Assembly: GCF_006494425.1 (NCBI RefSeq)
Contig: NZ_VHIV01000005.1
Location: 124,001 to 188,000 of the forward strand
Length of the DNA stretch: 64,000 nt
Direction: 5' to 3'
Source of the DNA: Bacillus dicomae
Lineage (GTDB): Bacteria; Bacillota; Bacilli; Bacillales; Bacillaceae_G
Shown here: piece after piece, positions 1-9,010 of the stretch
How the letters are laid out: each line of letters opens with the position of its first letter
Position numbering within the stretch: the stretch's first letter is position 1
Made by a program: the position numbers and the translations under genes
Notes under the pieces: model-generated
What the model saw: the letters and a program-made list of their open reading frames with translations, nothing else
The model's database searches: none
Told to the model about the DNA's origin: nothing

Positions 1-1
1 G

Positions 2-1786
2 TTCCGATATTGGGCGCTGAAAAATCTACCGAAAGAGCAAGCAAATGAGCTGTTTCCTACATATCCGAAAGATGCGCCTAGATTGCTAGCTGAACTGAAA
101 AATACAAATGTAGACGTAGCACAAAGTTTTGCAAAAACGATCATTCCGCCAGAGTTTAATGGTAGTAATAACTGGGTTATAAGCGGTGAAAAGAGTGCGT
201 CTGGTAAGCCGATTTTAGCGGATGATCCTCATTTATCCCTTGCGACGCCTTCTATTTGGTATCAATCACAACTTGAAATGAAAGATTTGAATGTAAGTGG
301 CGTTATTTTTGCGGGAGTGCCAGGTGTTATATTAGGACACAATGACAAAATAGCATGGGGCGTTACGAATACAGGTCCTGATGTACAAGATTTATATATT
401 GAAAAGAGAAATCCTAATAATGAAAATGAATTTCTGTATAACGATAAGTGGGAAAAAGCTACTGTTGTGGATGAATCTATTAAAGTAAAAGGCGGGAAAA
501 CAATCCCGTATAACGTTACGGTTACGAGGCATGGTCCAGTCATTTCAGAGTTTGCGGATAAAGGGAAAGAGAAAACGAAAACAGTATTTGCTTTGAAATG
601 GACTGCTTTAGAGCCTTCCGCTGAATTAAAGGCTGTATTAAATATGAATAAAGCGAAAGACTGGAATGAGTTTGAAACAGCACTTCAAGATTTTCATACA
701 CCAACTCAAAACTTTGTATTTGCGTCAAACGATGGCACAATTGCTTATAAAGCGAATGGAAATATACCGGTGCGTAAAAAAGGTGATGGTAGTTTACCTG
801 TTCCAGGATGGACAGATGAATATGAATGGGAAGGGTATATCCCGTTTGATCAACTTCCAAAAGTAATCAATCCAAAACAAGGGTTTATTTCCACTGCTAA
901 TAATAAAATCGTTGATGATCATTATCCGTACCATATTAGTAATACGTGGGCACAGCCGTATAGGCAAATGCGTATTCAAGAGTTTTTACAAGAGAAGGAA
1001 AAGTATACGGTGAAAGATTTAGAAGAGTTACAGATGGATCAAAAGAATTTATATGGGAAAGAGTTTACTCCTATATTTTTAAAAGAGTTAAATAAAGCAT
1101 CTTTAAATGAGGTAGAGAAAGAAGGCGTAGACCAATTAACAAAGTGGAATTTTTACGATAGTAAAGATGAAGCGGCACCATTAATATTCCATTTGTTAAT
1201 GAAAGAGATTTCAAATACGTTATTTTCAAAAGAAATACCGAAAGATGTAATGGAGTTATTTGAAGGGAAGTCACAAGTTGTTGATGAATTGATTCGAAAA
1301 GAAGTAGCAGGAGAAAATAGCGTTTGGTTTACGAAGTACGGAGGTTTCACAAAAGTTGTGCATACATCGTACGAGAATGTAATGAAGAAATTGCAGAAGG
1401 AATATGGACCCGATGTTGGAGAGTGGAAGTGGGGCGATTACCATCAACTCGCTTTTACACATCCCATTTCGAAATCATCGAGTATGTTAGCATTACTCGC
1501 TTTTAATCGTGAGAAACCAGTTCCGATTGGTGGGAGCCAAGTTACCGTGCAAGCAGCGAGTTACGGCGAAAACGGCATTGTAAATCACGGGGCGTCTTGG
1601 AGATTCATTATTGATACAAAAGATATGTCAAACGGTTATCATATCGTAGGACCAGGACAATCGGGACATTTTAGAAGTGATTGGTATCATGATCAAATAG
1701 ATGATTGGGTAAATGGAACGTATCATACGACTTCACTGAATATGGAGGGGATTGAGGGGAAAGAGTTAACTTTGGAGCCGAAGTGA
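2..1786 (+). CDS. Penicillin acylase family hydrolase (5' end outside window)
   Basis: N-terminal-nucleophile hydrolase of the penicillin/acylhomoserine-lactone acylase family, which cleaves acyl-amide bonds in exported substrates. The frame is open from base 2, so the signal peptide and most of the alpha chain are missing; 594 codons remain, against roughly 780-800 for a full precursor. The self-cleavage site and catalytic Ser is the S of FNGSNNWV (bases 164-166), followed by the hallmark ADDPHLSL and, near the C-terminus, the NHGASWR and GPGQSGHF segments of the beta chain. Nothing visible fixes the substrate (penicillin, AHL or another amide). Family assignment is firm. Confidence 0.9.
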   Translation, partial: FRYWALKNLPKEQANELFPTYPKDAPRLLAELKNTNVDVAQSFAKTIIPPEFNGSNNWVISGEKSASGKPILADDPHLSLATPSIWYQSQLEMKDLNVSGVIFAGVPGVILGHNDKIAWGVTNTGPDVQDLYIEKRNPNNENEFLYNDKWEKATVVDESIKVKGGKTIPYNVTVTRHGPVISEFADKGKEKTKTVFALKWTALEPSAELKAVLNMNKAKDWNEFETALQDFHTPTQNFVFASNDGTIAYKANGNIPVRKKGDGSLPVPGWTDEYEWEGYIPFDQLPKVINPKQGFISTANNKIVDDHYPYHISNTWAQPYRQMRIQEFLQEKEKYTVKDLEELQMDQKNLYGKEFTPIFLKELNKASLNEVEKEGVDQLTKWNFYDSKDEAAPLIFHLLMKEISNTLFSKEIPKDVMELFEGKSQVVDELIRKEVAGENSVWFTKYGGFTKVVHTSYENVMKKLQKEYGPDVGEWKWGDYHQLAFTHPISKSSSMLALLAFNREKPVPIGGSQVTVQAASYGENGIVNHGASWRFIIDTKDMSNGYHIVGPGQSGHFRSDWYHDQIDDWVNGTYHTTSLNMEGIEGKELTLEPK

Positions 1787-1828
1787 TAGAATGTTTTTGT
1801 TTGTGGAGGGAACTAGTAATACTCTTTT

Positions 1829-1847
1829 TGATAATGAAAGCTTATCA
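1829..1847. promoter_or_regulatory. Orphan inverted repeat, weakly Fur-like
   Basis: TGATAA and TTATCA arms separated by 7 bases, 40 bp after the acylase stop. It resembles half of a Fur box, but no gene start follows it on either strand. Probably a relic of the decayed region 1787-2339. Confidence 0.2.
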
Positions 1848-1885
1848 TTTAGAACATAACCCAGTTCTTAAATAATTTTAACAGC

Positions 1886-1918
1886 CAGCCTACTATCATT
1901 TAATTTGATAGTAGGCTG
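1886..1918 (+). terminator. Stem-loop downstream of acylase gene
   Basis: Stem of about 13 bp (1886-1898 with 1906-1918) and a 7-nt loop, followed by only a short T run (GTTTCC). Probably the acylase terminator, though a weak one. Confidence 0.5.
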
Positions 1919-2025
1919 TTTCCATCTTCGAAATACGCTGTAGCAACTTCTTCAGGATTACGATTATTTCCACATGCTGCAAGTGCTGTAACTAATAAAG
2001 TCATTACAACTATTAACATGATCAT
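1900..2025 (-). pseudogene. Relic of a small lipoprotein gene
   Basis: A 41-codon minus-strand frame starts with a hydrophobic stretch and a clear lipobox (TALAAC, Cys18), then CGNNRNPEEVATAYFEDG, and ends inside the acylase terminator hairpin. No Shine-Dalgarno site is visible in front of its ATG. The opening looks like many Bacillus lipoproteins (for example of the DUF4878 type), but the mature part is far too short. I read it as the 5' end of a gene truncated by a deletion. Confidence 0.4.
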
Positions 2026-2125
2026 TCCAGTTTTGAGGGGAATTAGTTAACAAAGACTAGGTATTATTTGCAACAGAATTGTTCCTCTATCCCCCTTGTT
2101 TCATCATTTTTCTAGGCCAGCCAAC

Positions 2126-2203
2126 TTGACAAATGTTTTTTTATCAAACTACAATGAAAATCATTATCAATAATATAGGGAGGATACTTTGGTCAATAAA
2201 TGA
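2126..2203 (+). promoter_or_regulatory. Fur-box promoter leading to a truncated gene start
   Basis: TTGACA (2126-2131), an 18-bp spacer and TACAAT (2150-2155) form a good sigma-A promoter. The -10 runs into TGAAAATCATTATCA (2155-2169), one mismatch from the 7-1-7 Fur consensus. A GGGAGG ribosome site (2178-2183) and TTG (2189) follow, but a stop comes after four codons (2201-2203). This reads as the intact control region of an iron-regulated gene whose body has been lost; the AraC gene at 2340 may now be read from it. Confidence 0.55.
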
Positions 2204-2339
2204 AAAACAATATATTTATAGGTTAATAACCAGATCTTGTTAAGTTGTATGTACTATTTTTAGTTTAGCGTTTCCCAGAATGTACACCAATTAATCTCGC
2301 GAATTACAAGAAAACTATTATTGAAATGAGGCGTGTATT

Positions 2340-3167
2340 GTGAAGTTGGACGTGAATGAGTTAGCAGAGTATCTTGCCAATACTCCTTTCCGAGTAGAAG
2401 GAGTATATCGTTATGCTAAAAATCCAGGTGTGCCTTTTGCTGAGTCTACAGATTCTTTCCCAGGATTTGTATTTCCAATTACAGGGAAGACGCAATTTCA
2501 ATTTAATGGTACGCCGTATACTCTTTCCCCAGGAAAAGTTATACATGGGGGTGCAAAAATGACATTAGCCCATAAAATGCTTGGTGAAATAAACTGGGAA
2601 TATATTCTTGTTTTATATCGGATAAGCAATTCAGAACGAGAAGACTCTGGCTTTACTCATCAGCATTTTGAATTATTAACAGGACAATCTCCTCGTCTTG
2701 TCGAATTACTTATGCGTCTTTGGGATGTATATAATCAGCGTGGAGGCATTTCGATGTTTCAGACCGAAATGCTGTTTCGCGAAGCGTTGAATGAAGCTTT
2801 ATTAAGTGTTTTCAATAGAGAAAGCAATTATGAGTCGCATACTTTATTCGAACGAATATCTAGTTACGTTCGTAAATACTATTATAAAGATATTACAATT
2901 CATACACTTACAGAACAAAATAATGTTAATCGAAATCGTCTTTCTTACGTGTTTAGAAAGCATGCAGGTATGGGGGCAGCAGAATATTTATTGAACTATC
3001 GCATAAAGATGGCTCAAAAAATGTTATGTACAAGTGATGTGCCTGTACAACAAATTGCGCAGGCTGTTGGAATCGCAGATCCTTTTTATTTTAGTAGAGT
3101 TTTCAAGAAGCGAGTTGGCATTTCGCCTACTAAATATCGCGAGAAGTTCATCAATAATCCATACTAA
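2340..3167 (+). CDS. AraC family transcriptional regulator
   Basis: 275-aa DNA-binding regulator. The N-terminal ~100 residues look like a cupin-type sensing domain (FPITGKTQFQFNGTPYTLSPGK), and the C-terminal ~100 residues carry the two helix-turn-helix units of AraC proteins, ending in the usual IADPFYFSRVFKKRVGISPT signature. The start is GTG at 2340 with a weak GAGG site. It lies 170 bp after a Fur-box promoter, and AraC proteins with this N-terminal half commonly control siderophore uptake in the B. cereus group. An iron role is therefore likely but inferred, since the uptake genes themselves are absent here. Confidence 0.85.
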   Translation: MKLDVNELAEYLANTPFRVEGVYRYAKNPGVPFAESTDSFPGFVFPITGKTQFQFNGTPYTLSPGKVIHGGAKMTLAHKMLGEINWEYILVLYRISNSEREDSGFTHQHFELLTGQSPRLVELLMRLWDVYNQRGGISMFQTEMLFREALNEALLSVFNRESNYESHTLFERISSYVRKYYYKDITIHTLTEQNNVNRNRLSYVFRKHAGMGAAEYLLNYRIKMAQKMLCTSDVPVQQIAQAVGIADPFYFSRVFKKRVGISPTKYREKFINNPY

Positions 3168-3379
3168 TGTCAACAGGGGTCCATTCTTATTTGAAAATCA
3201 CTGTTCTATACTTATGGAGAGTTAAAGGAAACATTGGATTGAAAGTACTTTCATTGAAATCACTCCTTTGTACTATCTGAATGAAAAGTTCTGGCCTGAG
3301 CATTTTCTTTTTAAGCGTAATAACGACTTTTTTACTTATTTTATTGTAATATAGTGGAATTTGAAAGTGAGGAGGGCTT

Positions 3380-3700
3380 ATTATCCATTACCAACCTATT
3401 AAACTAAATGACGAGTTATCTAAAATTAACGATTATTGGTATCCACAAGTGATTGGTGCAATGAATGACGATCAAATTCAGCTTTTTAAAGCTAATGGAG
3501 ATTTTATATGGCATGAGCATCCTAATACGGATAAGCTATTTATTGTGCTTGAAGGGGAGATGTTCATTGATTTTCGTGATGGACAGGTGAAAATTTCTAA
3601 AGGCGAGATGTTTATTGTCCCGAGAGGCGTTGAGCATAAACCTTTCACTGAAAAGGAATCCCATATCATGTTGGTAGAGCCTAAAAGGGAAATGGATTGA
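3380..3700 (+). CDS. Cupin domain protein with probable ATT start
   Basis: Small single-domain cupin with the metal-site pattern WHEHPNTDKLF...E and GEMFIVPRGVEHKPF. The only conventional start codons (GTG 3449, ATG 3461) would cut off the first strand and leave no ribosome site. The frame is open upstream through IHYQPIKLNDELSKINDYW, the usual N-terminus of this family, back to ATT at 3380, which follows GGAGGG (3371-3376). I therefore place the start at ATT 3380 (106 aa); either a rare start codon is used or an ATG has mutated. Function unknown; such cupins are often mannose-isomerase-like or quercetinase-like. Confidence 0.7.
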   Translation: MIHYQPIKLNDELSKINDYWYPQVIGAMNDDQIQLFKANGDFIWHEHPNTDKLFIVLEGEMFIDFRDGQVKISKGEMFIVPRGVEHKPFTEKESHIMLVEPKREMD

Positions 3701-3710
3701 TAATTGTAAA

Positions 3711-3750
3711 AAGATAAAAAAGGAGCGGAAATCAGCTCCTTTTTTATCTT
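3711..3750. terminator. Bidirectional intrinsic terminator
   Basis: Perfect 16-bp stem (3711-3726 with 3735-3750), 8-nt loop, A-rich and T-rich arms, so it can work in both directions. Ends the cupin transcript. Confidence 0.85.
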
Positions 3751-3780
3751 TTCACACTAATTTCAGGAGATTAGTGTGAA
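3751..3780. repeat. Second stem-loop abutting the terminator
   Basis: An 11-bp inverted repeat (TTCACACTAAT, 3751-3761, with 3770-3780) directly follows the previous hairpin. It has no T run. It could be an operator for the secreted protein gene downstream or a remnant hairpin. Confidence 0.45.
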
Positions 3781-3903
3781 TAAGCGGTGAATAAAGGATG
3801 AATAGCATTTTTTTGGATGAAAATTCCACTCTTTTTTGTATGGAATATATGTGAAACGTTGTATAAAATAAACAAGTATGCCAAAAATAATAGGGGGAAA
3901 GTT

Positions 3904-4971
3904 GTGAAGAAAAATAAGAGTTTAATAAGTTTTTTAGGAGTGTTTATTATGCTGTTTTCTTTTTGTTTTCAAGGAAATGTACAAGCAGATGTAAATACTG
4001 TTCAATCTGGAAAAATCAAATCAGGAAATGTAACGGTATGGGAAGTTGGAAATGTAGCGAAAGTGTTAGCTGATGTAGAGCGCTTAAATTTAAATACAGT
4101 AAATGTACCGATTCAGGTAGACATTCCGAATGTGACTTCTACGAATATGGCAATTAATCAAGCGCAAAAGCAACAGGCTAGTATTTTAATTCAAGAATTA
4201 TTAAAGCGTAATATTCAAGTTATCGTGGAACCGTTCCCATATATTCAGCAAGGGAATGTTGGGGAAACGGAATGGAATCCAAGTAATATTAATGATTTCT
4301 TCTGGAATTGGAAAACGGTTATTTTGCAAGACATCTTTAACTCGATTACAAGTAAATACAATGTGTACGGGCTCAAGATTGCTTCTAATTTCGTGAATAT
4401 GGAATATGCAGAAGGATATTGGAGCGATACGATTGATTTTGTTCGCCAGCAGTATAAAGGAAATGTTTTGTATCAAATGAATTGGTGGTTAACAGCAAGT
4501 TGGGATCCTTCTTATGAAGCGAAGTTTGTAGAGAAAATAAACCGTCCATATTTAAAGAAGGTAGACATTGTTAGTATCGATAGTTGGTTTGAAGTTTCAG
4601 GAAAAAGAAATCCCTCATACGAAGAAGTGAAGCAAAGTTTATTTGCGACGACAGTATATAATCGTGGGCAGAATGTTGTTCAGCAACTAGAACAATTACA
4701 TAAAGCAACAGGAAAACCAGTTTACTTTGGCGGATTTAACGTTCCGGCGCGTGAACTAGGCTTACAAAATCCGTGGAATCCAGATGTTTCTAATGTGTTT
4801 TCAAAAGACGTACAATTAAATGGATGGCGCGCTTACCGTAATGTATTAGAACCGAAACCATATTTTAAAGGTTTTTCAATTTGGTTTATTGGATCTAATA
4901 ATAGTGCGCATGCGTATCAAATACATAGTCAAGAAACGGCAGCAGTTATTAACGGCTGGTACCGAAAATAA
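3904..4971 (+). CDS. Secreted glycoside-hydrolase-like TIM-barrel protein
   Basis: 355-aa exported protein. Start chosen at GTG 3904, five bases after AGGGGG; this puts a normal signal peptide first (KKNKS, hydrophobic core, cleavage after NVQA at residue 28). The mature part alternates strands and helices like a (beta/alpha)8 barrel and is rich in aromatic residues (YQMNWWLTASW, GFSIWFIGSNNSAHAY). Acidic residues at strand ends (VIVEPFPY, VDIVSIDSWFE) would suit a retaining glycosidase of clan A, perhaps GH113-like. Substrate unknown. Monocistronic. Confidence 0.6.
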   Translation: MKKNKSLISFLGVFIMLFSFCFQGNVQADVNTVQSGKIKSGNVTVWEVGNVAKVLADVERLNLNTVNVPIQVDIPNVTSTNMAINQAQKQQASILIQELLKRNIQVIVEPFPYIQQGNVGETEWNPSNINDFFWNWKTVILQDIFNSITSKYNVYGLKIASNFVNMEYAEGYWSDTIDFVRQQYKGNVLYQMNWWLTASWDPSYEAKFVEKINRPYLKKVDIVSIDSWFEVSGKRNPSYEEVKQSLFATTVYNRGQNVVQQLEQLHKATGKPVYFGGFNVPARELGLQNPWNPDVSNVFSKDVQLNGWRAYRNVLEPKPYFKGFSIWFIGSNNSAHAYQIHSQETAAVINGWYRK

Positions 4972-5017
4972 TTTTTATAAAATAGGTAAGTTTTAAAGTT
5001 TACCACATATATTTCTA

Positions 5018-5033
5018 GTGAAAGGCCTTTCAC
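5018..5033. promoter_or_regulatory. 16-bp perfect palindrome ahead of DUF378 gene
   Basis: GTGAAAGGCCTTTCAC is a perfect dyad 28 bp upstream of the DUF378 start. With no T run it is more likely an operator than a terminator. Confidence 0.35.
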
Positions 5034-5060
5034 CATCTTATCACCTAGGGGGCAATCATA

Positions 5061-5252
5061 ATGAAATTTTTGTCTTACCTTACAGTAATTTTGGTGATTC
5101 TTGGCGGTTTGAATTGGTTATTTGTAGCGTTAGATTACAATGTAGTTGAGAAATGGTTTGGTTCTATGCCGGCGCTTGTGGACACTATTTATTGGCTCAT
5201 TGGTCTTTCTGCAATTTATCAAATTTTTGATCGGTTCTTTACGGACAATTAG
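5061..5252 (+). CDS. DUF378 small membrane protein
   Basis: 63-aa integral membrane protein with two hydrophobic helices (FLSYLTVILVILGGLNWLFVAL and DTIYWLIGLSAIYQIF) joined by a short polar loop; the GGLNWLFVAL block is the DUF378 signature (B. subtilis YuzA type). ATG follows CTAGGGGG. Function is not known for the family. A good terminator follows, so it is transcribed alone. Confidence 0.88.
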   Translation: MKFLSYLTVILVILGGLNWLFVALDYNVVEKWFGSMPALVDTIYWLIGLSAIYQIFDRFFTDN

Positions 5253-5274
5253 CTATTATTCTTTTATTACTAGA

Positions 5275-5308
5275 GTGTTAAGTACGATTATGTACTTAAC
5301 ACTTTTTT
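5275..5308 (+). terminator. Intrinsic terminator after DUF378 gene
   Basis: 11-bp stem (GTGTTAAGTAC, 5275-5285, with 5292-5302), 6-nt loop, six T residues. Confidence 0.9.
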
Positions 5309-5379
5309 GTGTGTTTATAAAAACATTGGCACTTGCAAGCGATTCCATTGCGTCTTACGCCGTAATAATAGAAAACAAA

Positions 5380-5409
5380 TTGACCGTATATTATATTTCG
5401 GGTTATAAT
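5380..5409 (+). promoter_or_regulatory. Promoter of serC-serA operon
   Basis: TTGACC (5380-5385), 18-bp spacer, TATAAT (5404-5409), 50 bp before the serC start. The leader is short, so no T-box or riboswitch is present. Confidence 0.65.
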
Positions 5410-5458
5410 TCAGAAAGTTTAAAAAATAATAAGATTGATAAATAGGGAGGTTATTAGG

Positions 5459-6544
5459 ATGATGGAGAGGGTATATAATTTTTCAGCTGGACCATCTATA
5501 CTCCCTTTGCCGGTTTTAGAGAAAGTGCAAAAGGAGCTTGTAAATTATAACGGGACAGGCATGTCTATTATGGAAATGAGCCACCGGTCTTCTTATTTCC
5601 AAAATATTATTGATGAAGCGGGTAGCTTACTTCGTGAATTAATGAACATTCCTGATGAGTATGAAGTATTGTTTTTACAAGGTGGTGCGTCATTACAATT
5701 CTCTATGATACCGCTGAATTTAATGAATACGTATAAAAAATCAGGGTACGTATTGACTGGCTCATGGTCTAAAAAGGCATTGCAAGAAGCTGAAAAAGTT
5801 GGAGATGTACATGTGATTGCTTCTTCTGAGCAAGAGAAATTTAGTACAATTCCTAAACTGGATGGTTTATTGAGCGATGAAAAACTAGATTATATACATA
5901 TTACAACGAATAATACAATCGAAGGAACGAAATATATAGATATCCCACATGTAGATAAAGTACCGGTCGTTGCGGATATGTCCTCAAATATTTTATCAGA
6001 ACGATATGAAGTTTCGAAGTTTGGTCTTATATATGCGGGAGCGCAAAAGAACTTAGGGCCAGCGGGCTTAACGATTGCCATTATAAAAAGAGATTTAATT
6101 GGAGGAGCAGATCGCTCTTGTCCTACAATGTTAAACTATGAAACTTACAGCAAAAATAACTCCTTATATAATACACCGCCGTCCTTTAGTATTTACGTAA
6201 CGAAACTTGTGCTAGAGTGGTTGAAAGAGCAAGGCGGGGTATCTGCGATTGAAGAACAAAATAGAATGAAATCTTCACTTCTTTACAATTTTTTAGATGA
6301 ATCAAAATTGTTTACTTCACCAGTTGACCCTACGTATCGATCACTTATGAACATTCCGTTTACAACACCGTCAGAAGAGCTTAACAATCAGTTTTTACAA
6401 AAAGCGAAAGCACGTGGTTTTGTTACGCTAAAAGGACATCGATCAGTCGGTGGTATGCGCGCTAGTATTTACAATGCGATGCCAGCGCATGGTGTGCAGC
6501 AATTAGTAAATTATATGAAGGAATTTGAGCTTGAGAATAGATAG
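5459..6544 (+). CDS. serC: Phosphoserine aminotransferase
   Basis: PLP enzyme of serine synthesis that converts 3-phosphohydroxypyruvate and glutamate to phosphoserine and 2-oxoglutarate, in the cytosol. 361 aa, the normal size. It opens with the family N-terminus VYNFSAGPS; the Schiff-base Lys is in AGAQKNLGPAG, and MEMSHRSS and GHRSVGGMRASIYN are typical. Start ATG 5459 (a second ATG at 5462 is equally possible) behind GGGAGG. First gene of an operon with serA (12-bp gap) and a DUF1015 gene, read from TTGACC-18-TATAAT. Confidence 0.95.
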   Translation: MMERVYNFSAGPSILPLPVLEKVQKELVNYNGTGMSIMEMSHRSSYFQNIIDEAGSLLRELMNIPDEYEVLFLQGGASLQFSMIPLNLMNTYKKSGYVLTGSWSKKALQEAEKVGDVHVIASSEQEKFSTIPKLDGLLSDEKLDYIHITTNNTIEGTKYIDIPHVDKVPVVADMSSNILSERYEVSKFGLIYAGAQKNLGPAGLTIAIIKRDLIGGADRSCPTMLNYETYSKNNSLYNTPPSFSIYVTKLVLEWLKEQGGVSAIEEQNRMKSSLLYNFLDESKLFTSPVDPTYRSLMNIPFTTPSEELNNQFLQKAKARGFVTLKGHRSVGGMRASIYNAMPAHGVQQLVNYMKEFELENR

Positions 6545-6556
6545 GGAGATGGGGAT

Positions 6557-7729
6557 ATGTTTCGTGTTCAAACGTTAAATCAAATTGCAGAAAAAGGTTT
6601 GCAAGTTCTTGGCGAAGAGCGCTATAAAGTAGGGGATAGAATCGATCACCCAGACGGAATTTTACTTCGCAGCTATTCTTTACATCAAGAAGAGTTTTCA
6701 AAAGACTTAAAGGCGATTGCAAGAGCTGGTGCTGGTGTAAATAATATTCCTGTTGAGCGATGTACAGAAAAGGGGATTGTAGTCTTTAACACGCCAGGAG
6801 CGAATGCCAATGCAGTAAAGGAACTCATTATCGCCAGTCTTATTATGTCTTCACGTAATATTATTAATGGCGTAAGTTGGACGAAAAATTTAGAGGGTGA
6901 AGAAGTACCGCAGCTTGTTGAATCAGGAAAAAAACAATTTGTTGGATCAGAAATTGCGGGGAAACGTCTAGGGGTTATCGGACTTGGAGCAATTGGTGCT
7001 CTAGTTGCGAATGATGCATTAGCTTTAGGGATGGACGTCGTCGGATATGATCCTTACATTTCAGTTGAAACAGCTTGGCGCCTTTCTACACATGTGCAAA
7101 GAGCATTTAGTTTAGATGAAATTTTTGCAACGTGTGATTATATTACCCTTCATATTCCTCTTACGAATCAAACGAAAGGGATTATTGGTGAGCACGCTGT
7201 AGAGAAGATGAAAAAAGGTATGCGTCTATTCAATTTCTCTAGAGGAGAACTTGTAGATGAAAAGATTCTTCAAAAAGCGTTAGAAGAAGAGGTTATTGCA
7301 CATTACGTAACGGATTTCCCGAATGAAAATGTGATAAAGATGAAAAATGTAACAGCGACGCCTCACCTTGGTGCATCTACGTCTGAATCAGAAGAAAATT
7401 GTGCAGTCATGGCCGCACGCCAATTACGTGAATATTTAGAGACAGGAAATATTCGTAATTCAGTCAACTATCCAAACGTGGAACTTCCGTATATCGGAAA
7501 GAAACGTATTACAATTATGCATCAAAACGTTCCGAACATGGTAGGGCAAATTACAGGATGTTTAGCAGAACATCATATTAATATTGCGGATATGATTAAT
7601 CGTAGTAAACATTCTTGGGCATATACAATGATTGATATTGATAACGGAATTGATGATATAATAAAAGAGAACATAGTGGAAAATATAAGCAAAATTACAG
7701 GTGTTGTAGCCGTTCGAATGATTGTGTAA
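6557..7729 (+). CDS. serA: D-3-phosphoglycerate dehydrogenase (short form)
   Basis: First step of serine synthesis: NAD-dependent oxidation of 3-phosphoglycerate. 390 aa. N-terminal substrate domain with GAGVNNIP, NAD fold with GVIGLGAIG, catalytic Arg in NFSRGELVD and His in TPHLGAST. A C-terminal ACT-like regulatory domain starts at about residue 315 (RITIMHQNVPNMVGQITG). It lacks the intervening domain of the ~525-aa B. subtilis enzyme, so serine feedback may differ. Follows serC by 12 bp behind GGGAGATGGGG. Confidence 0.95.
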   Translation: MFRVQTLNQIAEKGLQVLGEERYKVGDRIDHPDGILLRSYSLHQEEFSKDLKAIARAGAGVNNIPVERCTEKGIVVFNTPGANANAVKELIIASLIMSSRNIINGVSWTKNLEGEEVPQLVESGKKQFVGSEIAGKRLGVIGLGAIGALVANDALALGMDVVGYDPYISVETAWRLSTHVQRAFSLDEIFATCDYITLHIPLTNQTKGIIGEHAVEKMKKGMRLFNFSRGELVDEKILQKALEEEVIAHYVTDFPNENVIKMKNVTATPHLGASTSESEENCAVMAARQLREYLETGNIRNSVNYPNVELPYIGKKRITIMHQNVPNMVGQITGCLAEHHINIADMINRSKHSWAYTMIDIDNGIDDIIKENIVENISKITGVVAVRMIV

Positions 7730-7743
7730 AGGAGAGAGGGAAT

Positions 7744-8991
7744 TTGGCAAAAATCCGACCGTTTCGGGCCATTCGTCCAGTAGAAGAAAAAGCAGCAGAA
7801 GTTGCAGCTTTACCGTATGACGTATTAAATAGTGAAGAAGCAAGAGAAGTTGTAAAAGGAAATCCGTATTCTTTCTTACACGTTGATAAAGCAGAAATTG
7901 ATTTAGACCCAGCACTTTCACCGTACGATGATCTCGTATATGAAAAAGCAGGTGAAAATTTAAATCGATTTATACGAGAAGAAGTGTTCATTCAAGACGA
8001 AGAGCCAGCACTATACATTTATGAACTGACGATACAAGGAAGAACGCAGTCAGGCCTTGTCGTTTGTACATCTATTGATGAGTATGAAGATGATACAATT
8101 AAAAAACATGAAAGAACGCGTCATGAAAAAGAACTAGATCGTATTCGTCACGTAGATGTGTGTGATGCAAATACAGGTCCTATCTTTTTAACATATCGTA
8201 CAAAAGAAGAAGTGAAACGTTTCATCGCAAGCTGGAAAGAAGAACATGCGCCAATCTACACATTTACAGCGGAAGACGGCGTTAGGCATGTTGTTTGGAA
8301 AATAGCTGATGAAGAAGTAATTGCGAGTTTAGTAAACTTATTTGAAGATATTCCTAATCTTTATATTGCAGATGGACATCACCGCTCTGCATCAGCTGCG
8401 AAAGTAGGGCTTATGCGAAGAGAGCAATATCCGAATTACACAGGAGAAGAAGAGTTTAATTTCTTCTTATCTGTTTTATTCCCTCACGATGAATTATCCA
8501 TTTGGGATTATAACCGCGTTGTGAAAGATTTAAATGGCTTATCAGAAGAACAGTTTTTAAAACAAATCACGCAATACTTTTATGTAGAAGAAGCATCTGT
8601 TTCTCCGTATAAACCAAATGAGCCAAAAACATTTGGTATGTATGTAAATGAGAAGTGGTATAAGCTCACAGTGAAAGAGGAAACGTTTGATGCGAACGAT
8701 CTTGTGAAAGGTTTAGATGTATCTATCCTGCAAGATCATTTATTAAGCCAAGTACTTGAAATACATGATCCGCGATCTGATTCACGCATCGATTTTGTCG
8801 GAGGAATTCGCGGATTAGAAGAACTAGAACGCCTTGTAAATAGCGGTGCATATAAAGCGGCTTTCTCACTATACCCGACATCAATGGAATCTTTATTAGC
8901 AATCGCAGACGCCGGAGAGGTTATGCCGCCAAAATCAACGTGGTTTGAACCGAAACTTCGCAGTGGGTTGTTTGTACATTCTTTAAAATAA
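7744..8991 (+). CDS. DUF1015 family protein, third gene of ser operon
   Basis: 415-aa cytosolic protein of DUF1015, recognised from IRPFRAIRP at the N-terminus, AALPYDVLNSEEAR, KKHERTRHEKELDRI and IADGHHRSASA. Start is TTG at 7744 behind GAGAGAGGG, 14 bp after serA, so it is co-transcribed with the serine genes and ends with a strong terminator. DUF1015 genes often sit beside serA/serC, and a kinase-like role on serine has been suggested from context. The histidine- and arginine-rich motifs would suit phosphate handling, but no reaction is proven here. Confidence 0.88.
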   Translation: MAKIRPFRAIRPVEEKAAEVAALPYDVLNSEEAREVVKGNPYSFLHVDKAEIDLDPALSPYDDLVYEKAGENLNRFIREEVFIQDEEPALYIYELTIQGRTQSGLVVCTSIDEYEDDTIKKHERTRHEKELDRIRHVDVCDANTGPIFLTYRTKEEVKRFIASWKEEHAPIYTFTAEDGVRHVVWKIADEEVIASLVNLFEDIPNLYIADGHHRSASAAKVGLMRREQYPNYTGEEEFNFFLSVLFPHDELSIWDYNRVVKDLNGLSEEQFLKQITQYFYVEEASVSPYKPNEPKTFGMYVNEKWYKLTVKEETFDANDLVKGLDVSILQDHLLSQVLEIHDPRSDSRIDFVGGIRGLEELERLVNSGAYKAAFSLYPTSMESLLAIADAGEVMPPKSTWFEPKLRSGLFVHSLK

Positions 8992-9010
8992 ATATAGACT
9001 TCATTAGTTT

